Source of the DNA: JAJDTQ01 sp965204235
GTDB taxonomy: Bacteria > Desulfobacterota > Binatia > UBA9968 > JAJDTQ01
NCBI GenBank assembly: GCA_965204235.1
Contig: OZ241979.1
Span: 3,224,001 to 3,288,000 of the forward strand
Length of the DNA stretch: 64,000 nucleotides
Direction: 5' to 3'
Positions 57,501 to 64,000 of the stretch are shown one piece after another (the stretch's first letter is position 1; each line of letters begins with the position of its first letter). A program made the position numbers and the translations under genes. The notes under the pieces were generated by a model, which was given only the letters and a program-made list of their open reading frames with translations, searched no databases and was not told the origin of the DNA.

Positions 57501-60500
57501 ATGGCAAAAATAAACCCGGAAATCACCCCCGACGAGATCCGCGCCATTCGGCAGGAGCTTGGCCTGTCCCAGGTAGAGGCCGGTGAACTGCTGGGCGGCG
57601 GGCCGCGCGCCTTTACCAAGTACGAGGCCGGTACCGTGAAGCCCGCGGCGTCGGTCGTCAACCTGCTCCGGCTGCTGGAGGCCAATCCGGGTGCAATGGC
57701 TACCCTGAAGGGAGGCACGCCTCGACCCATGAACGCTACCGAAAGGAATGGCCCGTTCGACGTGACGGGTGAACATATTGCGGTTCTGGACGAGCGGACG
57801 TTTCCGCCGCTCCTGCGACGGTTGCTGAATGCCGAGGCCCATGCCTACGGTGTCCCTACCGACGGCATCCATGTGGCAAGCAATGTGTCGGCTCCGGATG
57901 GGGGCGAGGACGGGCGCATCACCTGGACAGGCGGCCCCAAACGCACGCCATTCCTTCCATCCCGGTTCTGCCAGTTCCAGTTGAAGGCAGGGAAGGTAAC
58001 GCCGGCCGCAGCGCGCCGTGAGGTCCTGACCAAGGCGGGCGCGGTCAAGGACATGGTGCGTTCGGTCCTTGAGGCCGGTGGCCACTACATCCTGCTCTGT
58101 GCCCATCCTTACGTCCAGAAGGAGATCGGGAAACGGGAAACCTCTATCCGTAAGGCCCTTCGCTACGCCGGCGTGAACATTGCTGATGAGCGGGTTGCCT
58201 TTCATGACGCCGACCAGGTCGCCACATGGGTGAATCACCATCCGGCCATCGCCGTATGGGTAAAGGATCTGACTCGACGTGGAACCATCGGTCCCTTCCG
58301 CTCCTGGTCTCACTGGGCCGGCCGCGCGGAGCACGAAGGCTCCCCCTGGGTCGAAGATGAACGTCTCCCCGGCCTGCGCGCCTTCGTGCGCGAGCGCGTG
58401 ATGAAGCCGCGCGGCATTGCCCGCGTGGTCGGACTGTCCGGCCTCGGAAAATCCCGCTTGGTGCTTGAGGCTCTCAGGCCCGTTGAAGATGGGGACTTCC
58501 TTCACGTGATCGCGATGTACGCAGACGAGTCCGAGTTCGGCTCCGAGGCCATCAACACCGTCGTCCAGAACTTGGCGGATATGGGAATACGCGCAGTCGT
58601 AGTCGTCGATGGCTGTGTTCCCCAAAATCACCGGGTTCTCGTCGGCATGGTCTCGCGTAGCAGTAGCCGTCTCTCGCTGGTTACCATCGACAACGAAATC
58701 CCTTCCGGAACGCTGGACGAGACGACGATCAAGATCGACGAGGCGTCATCCTCCGTTACGGAAGCCATCGTCAACCGGGTATCCCCAAGCCTGCCTTCGG
58801 AGGACCAGCGTCGGCTCGTGGGTTCCTCTCAGGGTTTTCCGAAGATCGCCATCAGCATCGGACAAGCATGGAAGGGGTCCATCCCCATTGCCCATGCCAC
58901 GGATGACGATCTTGTCGATGCCTTCGTCCGGGGACGGAGCACACTAGAGCCTGAACTGCTGCTCAAGTCAGCGAAGCTGTTGGCGGCATTCGGTCTGCTC
59001 AGACCTGATGATGACAGCCAACTCAACGAGATTGCTGCACGAGGGCGTAACCTCACAGAGGACGACCTGTATGCTGCCGTTGAAGATCTTGTCGGTCGGC
59101 GTGTCGCCCGGCGGCGGGGAGGATTGGTTGTCCTTCAACCGCGCCCAATCGCCCTGAAACTTGCCGAACGGCAATGGCGGGAATGGCGTCCATCGAGCTG
59201 GGACGAAGTACTGGCAGGTGACATCAATCCCGATCTTAGAGTCGGGGCCGCCCGACAACTGGCCTTGCTCGACACTACCGAAATCGCCAAGGAGGTGGTG
59301 GCCCGTGTATGCCGCGACGGTGGACCTTTCGACAACTTCAAAGGGGATTCCGAAGCTGTCCACGCGAAGGTACTGTCGGCTCTTGCGGAAGTAGATTCAG
59401 CGGTGGTCGTGGACCGGATCGAGCGTTTCCTGGGCCGATTCGGGGATCTGCTGGAAGTCAAGGGCGATGCGCGCCGTCACATTGTCTGGGCATTGGAGAA
59501 AATCGCCTTCCGTCCCGACACGTTCGAAGCTGGCGCCCGTCTTCTGCTGCGTCTCGCGGCCGCAGAGAACGAAACGTGGTGCAACAACGCCCATCGGTTG
59601 CAATCCTTCCTTTCGTTTATGGCGGTGGCAGAGAACGAAACGTGGCGCAACAACGCCACTGGTCAATTCACAGCGCTCTTTCCCGTGTTCCTTGGTAACA
59701 CTGCGGCCGATGGTAGAGAGCGGCTCGCTGTCCTGGATGAGGCCGCTAAGACGGAGGATCCTGTCGAGCGCCGGATTGTGGTCGAAGCTCTGATCGCTGG
59801 ATCACGGACAGGCCATTTCTCGCGCCTCATCGGCCCGGAAACTCATGGATCTCGTCCAGCGCTGGATCCCTGGCAACCGGCTACGCATGGTGATGTAGCT
59901 GACTATATCGAGGGGTGTGTGACGCGCCTCGTGCGGATCGCCGAGGGAAGCGATGAGTACGGCGATACTGTACGTACACGTCTTGGACCTCATCTGGATT
60001 CGTTGGTTTCCCATGGTTTCATTGATCTGGTGGAAACATTGATCGCTACGGTAGGCGGTGCAGCTACGGAGTGGAAGGAGGCTTTGGAAAATCTCGGGCT
60101 TTTCCTCAAAGATGACGCCGTGGACAAGGATGTGGCTGTTCGAGTCAGGAGACTGATTGCCAAGTTGCAACCCCAGGGTTTGAAAGAGCGTGTGCGTTTC
60201 CTCGTTACCGAAATGCCACGGAACTTTCCCGTTGGCGAGAAGCTGGACCGCGAGGGTCGCGTCCAGCGTCAAGAAGCAGCGGTGCGCGAGTTGGTGGTCG
60301 ATCTTGTCAAGCAACCGGGGATCCTCAAGGGATTACTGCCTCAACTGGCGTGCGGTAGGCAGGAGAAGGCTTACACTTTTGGAGCGGCCGTTGCCGCCAT
60401 TGCTGATGCACCCTTGGATTGGCAGGCGCCAATCGTCCAGGCGGTTCTGGAAACACCAGAAGGAGAGCGAAATTATGACATGCTGGCAGGTTACATAACC

Positions 60501-61580
60501 GGAATTGCAAAGGGTCATCCTGGAGTCGTGGAAGCGTTCAAGCGGGAGGCGGCGTGTTCAGCCGAGCTCGCGCCGGCGCTTCCCTTGATTTGCTCGCGGC
60601 TTGGCATTACCTTATCTGATGTCAGGCTGGTAATCGAAGCTCTTCGGGAAGGGTTATTGTCTCCTGACTATTTGGCGCCATGGACTTCGAGAGGAGCGCT
60701 CGCCAAGGTTCCGGCTTCGGAGGTCGCGCCGTTGTTCGATATGATGGTTGACCACAGCGCCGCCGCGTTCACCGTAGCGGTGGACTTGATGTGGACGTAC
60801 GGCGACTTCGCAACTAATAATCTTGACGGCCTGCGGCCGCAAATCCGCAAACTCGCGGAAAAAGTCACTTTGTGGCAACAGTTGTGGGGTGAGGTAGAGG
60901 CCGATTGCCATTTCGAGCAGATCATGAAGTGGATGTTGAGCAAGGGTCGGCAAGATCCCGACGCTTGCGCCACGGCCTTGACCTTGGCGAGAGTACTGGT
61001 AGAGGCAGGTAGTTGGGAAGACGCACGATGCATCAAATCCGTCACTCCCATGCTGTTGTCCGACTTCCCCGAAATCGCTTGGCCCATCATCGGTCAGGCG
61101 ATCGTCTCGGACAAGATGCGGGCGCAGAGTCTTTATATCCTGGGGGAGGCGCCTTCGTTTGATCGGCAACAGAATCCGGTGATCCTGAATCTTCCGGTGG
61201 ACACGCTATTTGCTTGGTGTCACGCTCACCCAGGCCATGCGCCGGTTTTTGCAGCAAGAGTCTTGCCAATGCTCACGACTTACCGGAAGGACGCTCAAGA
61301 GCCAACGCTGAATCCAGTCATGACCCGATTTTTGGACGAATTCGGGGACCGTGACGACGTGTTAAGGGTTATTGACACCAATACACGCAATTTTGCCGGA
61401 GTTGAGTCGGTGGTGACGTACCTTGCGCTCTACAAGAAACCGCTGACCGAGTTGCGTGACCACCATCCGAAGGGAAAGGTGCGTAGGTGGGCCAAGAAAA
61501 TGCTTCAACAACTCACCAAAAAGATTGAGGCAATCTGCGATGAGTACGAGGAGCTGGGGGCGCGCCGGGAGTTCTGGTAG
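57501..61580 (+). CDS. HTH - PD-(D/E)XK nuclease - STAND NTPase - helical-repeat protein
   Basis: A 1,359-residue protein. Residues 1-65 are an MqsA-type HTH (TPDEIRAIRQELGLSQVEAGELLG, GGPRAFTKYEAGTVKP). Residues about 95-240 look like a PD-(D/E)XK nuclease: acidic EAHAYG, GGEDGRITW, then CQFQLKAGKV giving a Q-x-K motif, as in N-terminal effectors of Avs and Cap4-like proteins. Residues about 310-560 are the P-loop NTPase (RVVGLSGLGKSRLVLEAL; Walker B RAVVVVDGC). The last 800 residues are HEAT-like helices, with a near-repeat AENETWxNNA at 66-nt spacing. STAND proteins of this layout sense phage proteins through the repeats and activate the nuclease. The N-terminal HTH, probably auto-regulatory, is unusual. 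A PIN gene (DUF3368) follows after 30 bases. Base composition is more AT-rich than the surroundings. Confidence 0.82.
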   Translation: MAKINPEITPDEIRAIRQELGLSQVEAGELLGGGPRAFTKYEAGTVKPAASVVNLLRLLEANPGAMATLKGGTPRPMNATERNGPFDVTGEHIAVLDERTFPPLLRRLLNAEAHAYGVPTDGIHVASNVSAPDGGEDGRITWTGGPKRTPFLPSRFCQFQLKAGKVTPAAARREVLTKAGAVKDMVRSVLEAGGHYILLCAHPYVQKEIGKRETSIRKALRYAGVNIADERVAFHDADQVATWVNHHPAIAVWVKDLTRRGTIGPFRSWSHWAGRAEHEGSPWVEDERLPGLRAFVRERVMKPRGIARVVGLSGLGKSRLVLEALRPVEDGDFLHVIAMYADESEFGSEAINTVVQNLADMGIRAVVVVDGCVPQNHRVLVGMVSRSSSRLSLVTIDNEIPSGTLDETTIKIDEASSSVTEAIVNRVSPSLPSEDQRRLVGSSQGFPKIAISIGQAWKGSIPIAHATDDDLVDAFVRGRSTLEPELLLKSAKLLAAFGLLRPDDDSQLNEIAARGRNLTEDDLYAAVEDLVGRRVARRRGGLVVLQPRPIALKLAERQWREWRPSSWDEVLAGDINPDLRVGAARQLALLDTTEIAKEVVARVCRDGGPFDNFKGDSEAVHAKVLSALAEVDSAVVVDRIERFLGRFGDLLEVKGDARRHIVWALEKIAFRPDTFEAGARLLLRLAAAENETWCNNAHRLQSFLSFMAVAENETWRNNATGQFTALFPVFLGNTAADGRERLAVLDEAAKTEDPVERRIVVEALIAGSRTGHFSRLIGPETHGSRPALDPWQPATHGDVADYIEGCVTRLVRIAEGSDEYGDTVRTRLGPHLDSLVSHGFIDLVETLIATVGGAATEWKEALENLGLFLKDDAVDKDVAVRVRRLIAKLQPQGLKERVRFLVTEMPRNFPVGEKLDREGRVQRQEAAVRELVVDLVKQPGILKGLLPQLACGRQEKAYTFGAAVAAIADAPLDWQAPIVQAVLETPEGERNYDMLAGYITGIAKGHPGVVEAFKREAACSAELAPALPLICSRLGITLSDVRLVIEALREGLLSPDYLAPWTSRGALAKVPASEVAPLFDMMVDHSAAAFTVAVDLMWTYGDFATNNLDGLRPQIRKLAEKVTLWQQLWGEVEADCHFEQIMKWMLSKGRQDPDACATALTLARVLVEAGSWEDARCIKSVTPMLLSDFPEIAWPIIGQAIVSDKMRAQSLYILGEAPSFDRQQNPVILNLPVDTLFAWCHAHPGHAPVFAARVLPMLTTYRKDAQEPTLNPVMTRFLDEFGDRDDVLRVIDTNTRNFAGVESVVTYLALYKKPLTELRDHHPKGKVRRWAKKMLQQLTKKIEAICDEYEELGARREFW

Positions 61581-61610
61581 GCGCGCGAGAACACTGAGGC
61601 TGATATACAC

Positions 61611-62105
61611 ATGGCGGTACGACTCGTTATTGCAGACGCGAGCACGCTGATCGGGCTTGCTTCTGCCGGAGCCTTTGATCTGCTTCGGCAGCTCTTTGAT
61701 CGAGTCGCTGTCACGTCAACGGTGCGTGACGAGGTGCTGGCCGGCGATCAACGTCCCGGTGCTTCCGAACTGGCTGCCGCCATCAGGGACGGATGGATCA
61801 CGGTCATGCCCGTCACTCCGGATCCGGCGCTGAGTGCCGAGTTGGATGCCGGTGAGGCAAGCACACTCACTGTTGCTCTTGGACACGCTGGCCCGTGTCT
61901 CGTGCTGATGGACGAGCGGCGTGGTCGCAAGTGGGCTGACAACTACGGGTTGAAAGTGATCGGTCTCGCCGGGATACTAATTGAGGCGAAGCAAGCGGGT
62001 CTTGTGAAGCGTATCCGTCCCTTTTTCGAGCGCCTGGACCGGGATGATTTCAGACTTTCAGGCGACCTCGTTCGCGGGGTTCTCGACGAAGTCGGGGAAG
62101 CTTAG
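61611..62105 (+). CDS. DUF3368 PIN-like toxin
   Basis: A 164-residue DUF3368 protein, a PIN-like nuclease: LVIADASTLIGLASAGAFDLL (Asp9), VTSTVRDEVL (Glu), ELDAGEASTLTVAL and VLMDERRGRKWADNYGLKVIGLAGIL (Asp/Glu/Arg). Such toxins normally pair with UPF0175. A Phd-UPF0175 fusion is encoded on the other strand 30 bases downstream of its stop, converging. It starts 30 bases after the STAND gene stop, so it may also be co-transcribed with that gene. Confidence 0.82.
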   Translation: MAVRLVIADASTLIGLASAGAFDLLRQLFDRVAVTSTVRDEVLAGDQRPGASELAAAIRDGWITVMPVTPDPALSAELDAGEASTLTVALGHAGPCLVLMDERRGRKWADNYGLKVIGLAGILIEAKQAGLVKRIRPFFERLDRDDFRLSGDLVRGVLDEVGEA

Positions 62106-62134
62106 CGGCAGTGTTGCTTGAACCTGCCGCTTCC

Positions 62135-62488
62135 TTACGGCATTGACGCATCTCTCCGCCATCTACGGAGAGTTTGGGCATCCTCGCGTGCGGTTTCGGC
62201 GTTTCCCTCCACCACGGGGATACCGAGACGTGACACGCGCTGGATGAAGGCTGCCATCCCCATGCCGGAGAAACGCGCCGCCTGTCCGAGGGAGAGGCTT
62301 CGGTCTCGGTACAGGGCCGTGGCGAGGGCTTGGCGGATGCCCGGCTCGTTGAGCGACGGATCTTCCTCCAGGTGCACCAGCACCGCTTCGGGCCGGTTGT
62401 GTTGAAGCACCACGACGGGGTGTTCACGCGCCTCGCGCAGGGTTGCGGAGGGATTGGTCTTGAGCTCGCGGACGGTGACGGCTTTCAT
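62135..62488 (-). CDS. Phd/YefM-like antitoxin fused to UPF0175
   Basis: A 117-residue protein. Residues 1-45 look like a Phd/YefM-type domain (VTVRELKTNPSATLREAREHPVVVLQHNRPEAVLVHL). Residues about 55-100 form UPF0175: IRQALATALYRDRSLSLGQAARFSGMGMAAFIQRVSRLGIPVV. UPF0175 is the usual antitoxin of DUF3368 PIN toxins. Here it is convergent with, not upstream of, the DUF3368 gene, and carries an extra antitoxin-like DNA-binding domain, so the pair is arranged unusually. Confidence 0.8.
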   Translation of the reverse strand: MKAVTVRELKTNPSATLREAREHPVVVLQHNRPEAVLVHLEEDPSLNEPGIRQALATALYRDRSLSLGQAARFSGMGMAAFIQRVSRLGIPVVEGNAETAREDAQTLRRWRRDASMP

Positions 62489-62509
62489 CTTGTATCCTCC
62501 GATGGGTGG

Positions 62510-64000
62510 TCAAAGGTCACGGCAAAGCGCGGACTGTGGGACTTCAGCGCAAAACTCCTTCAGCCGCTGTGATGAGCCGAGTCTCTGTGCCGCCTCCGCG
62601 GCACGACCTGCGGCGATCAGCCTGTCCGCCTGCTCTCGTGTCAGGTGGCCGGTGGCTTTGAACCCTGCATCTACTTGCCACGAACGCAACGCGGCCCGGG
62701 TCCGTGTTCCGAAGACTCCGTCCGCAGCCCCCACGTCCTTGCCCAACGACGCGAGACCGCGCTGGACCAGGACTCGATCTGGACGATCCAGCTTCAAGGC
62801 CGCTTCCGAAGGACCTGTCCAGTGGACCTTGACTGCGTTTTTGAAGGCTTTTATCGCGTCCTTGACGTTTTTTGCTTCCGCCTGAGTGGACAAGATGTCA
62901 GTGAACGCCTCAAGGCGTTCATAGGACGCATCAATGTCCTGTGCCGCGTCGAAAGCGGCAGCAAACGTCCGACTGGCCGCCTGCGGCTCTCCCGCTTTCG
63001 CTTGTGCGGCTGCGATGTTCTTTAATACCGATGCACGCGACCCTGCATCGTCGATTCCCCGCGTGGTTTTGAGTACATCAACCACGTTTCTCGCTTTCGT
63101 TTGCGCGATTGCGATGTCCTGCAAAGCCGATGCACGAAACCATGCATCGTCGATTTCCTGAGCGATTTTGAGTGCGTCAGCGAATGTCCGGGTAGCGGCC
63201 TGTTGCTCTCCCGCCTTGGCTTGTTCGGTTGCGATGGTTCCCAATGCGTATCCACGCCACCTCGCATCGTCGATTCCCTGAGCGGCTTTGAGTGCATCAG
63301 CGAATGTTTTTCTAGCCGCTTGCTGTTCTCCTGCCTTGGCTTGTGCGGCTGCGATGTCGCTCAATGCGTATCCACGCCACATCGCCTCGTCAATTTCCTG
63401 CGCTGTTTTGAGTGCTAAGGCCAGCGTCAGTTTGGCGCCCTGCGTATCGTTCGCTTCTAGCTGCACACCGGCAATGTTCACTTGTGTCCCTACAACACTA
63501 GACAACGCGAACCCTCGCCGATGAGCATCCTCGATCCCATCGGCCTCCCGCCGCGCCAGCACCACGAGACACTCGAAATCCGGATCCTCCTCACACGCCG
63601 CCCTCATCTCCGCAGTCTCCACCGCCGACCAGCCCCCTTCCCGCAGCTCCTGCACCCAATCCGCGGGCAGAGCGAAGTTCAGGTTTTCGCCTCTCCACTT
63701 GAAGGTGGTGATTCCGACGAGTTCGCCGTTGGCGTTGAAGAGGCCGCCGCCGGACGAGCCGGGGGAGATGGCGGCGTCGGTCTGGATCAAGGGGCTGCGC
63801 CGCTTGCCCAGGACGCCGCGCAGTTGGGAGACGATGCCGCGGGACAGGGACAGTTCCAGGCCCCGAGGGGCACCGATGGCATAGACTTCCTCGCCCACGG
63901 ACAGGGTCTTGGCCGAGCCAAGGCGCGCGGTGGTGGGCGCGGGCGGGTCCGACAACTCTTCCACGTGCAACAGGCACAGGTCGCGCTCGTCGTTCCGCGC
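62510..64000 (-). CDS. Trypsin-like serine protease with helical repeats and peptidoglycan-binding domain, 5' end off window
   Basis: The frame runs off the right edge. At the edge NDERDLCLLHVEE gives the catalytic Asp of a Do/HtrA-type protease, and AAISPGSSGGGLFNANGELVGITT gives the Ser. The His-containing N-terminus lies outside the window. Residues after the protease form TPR-like repeats of about 39-40 residues, at least four of them (ALKxAQxIDDAxxRGYALxxIAxxQAKAGEQQAAxxTF pattern). The C-terminus is a PG_binding_1-like domain (VLVQRGLASLGKDVGAADGVFGTRTRAALRSWQ), followed by a Cys-containing tail. Likely a secreted or periplasmic protein, though the signal peptide is not visible. Confidence 0.84.
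   Translation of the reverse strand, partial: ARNDERDLCLLHVEELSDPPAPTTARLGSAKTLSVGEEVYAIGAPRGLELSLSRGIVSQLRGVLGKRRSPLIQTDAAISPGSSGGGLFNANGELVGITTFKWRGENLNFALPADWVQELREGGWSAVETAEMRAACEEDPDFECLVVLARREADGIEDAHRRGFALSSVVGTQVNIAGVQLEANDTQGAKLTLALALKTAQEIDEAMWRGYALSDIAAAQAKAGEQQAARKTFADALKAAQGIDDARWRGYALGTIATEQAKAGEQQAATRTFADALKIAQEIDDAWFRASALQDIAIAQTKARNVVDVLKTTRGIDDAGSRASVLKNIAAAQAKAGEPQAASRTFAAAFDAAQDIDASYERLEAFTDILSTQAEAKNVKDAIKAFKNAVKVHWTGPSEAALKLDRPDRVLVQRGLASLGKDVGAADGVFGTRTRAALRSWQVDAGFKATGHLTREQADRLIAAGRAAEAAQRLGSSQRLKEFCAEVPQSALCRDL

Noticed and set aside
57501..57700. Ordinary MqsRA toxin-antitoxin locus
   Set aside because: The HTH is MqsA-like but is the N-terminus of a 1,359-residue protein, and no MqsR-like gene is adjacent.

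Overview
This is a GC-rich window from an uncultivated-looking bacterium. The metabolic genes point to an organism living on small organic acids and amides: several LLM-class flavin oxidoreductases, a CN-hydrolase, asparaginase, the tricarballylate pair tcuAB, a TRAP transporter, and a fused molybdenum hydroxylase. Proteobacteria, Desulfobacterota or Tectomicrobia-like lineages would fit. No rRNA or ribosomal protein is present, so I cannot place it further. Short intergenic repeats are abundant: an imperfect terminal-inverted-repeat (MITE-like) family with about eight copies, REP-like palindromes and small tandem arrays.

Layout. Positions 1-570 hold a gene broken at a 22-base poly-G tract. 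Positions 880-4924 are a forward catabolic operon (LLM oxidoreductase, DUF2848, CN-hydrolase, cupin, LLM oxidoreductase). After a repeat-filled gap, 5633-10398 (minus) carries a BrnT-type toxin gene whose stop overlaps the start of a 1,492-residue GHKL-ATPase/helicase. Positions 10437-15184 (minus) are a flavoprotein, ferredoxin and molybdenum hydroxylase operon.

Positions 15230-36618 (minus) are a dense defence array of 13 genes: helicase-DUF3883, AlbA/Schlafen-like protein, nucleotidyltransferase, large SIR2 protein, DUF1156 DNA methylase, a DUF433/DUF5615 toxin-antitoxin pair, three SMC-like ATPases with two nuclease-like partners, and a DUF499 ATPase. DUF1156 and DUF499 proteins are families repeatedly annotated as anti-phage associated. 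Here a toxin-antitoxin and ATPase/nuclease block has come between them.

Positions 37660-44996 return to metabolism: a secreted nuclease, asparaginase, tcuAB, LLM oxidoreductase and CYTH protein. A tRNA-Ser at 45025-45116 abuts a TrlF/AlbA defence-type pair (45119-49079). Then follow an AmpG-like permease, a TRAP transporter, a gene remnant, a small membrane protein, ychF, a second DUF433/DUF5615 pair and rnhA.

The right end (57501-62488) holds the most unusual single gene. It encodes a 1,359-residue protein with an MqsA-like helix-turn-helix, a probable PD-(D/E)XK nuclease, a STAND-type P-loop ATPase and long helical repeats. Two ACC-N5-GGT candidate operators lie upstream, a DUF3368 PIN gene follows, and a Phd-UPF0175 fusion antitoxin converges on that. 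The window ends in a truncated trypsin-like protease with helical repeats. Domain assignments were read by eye from motifs; no search was run.
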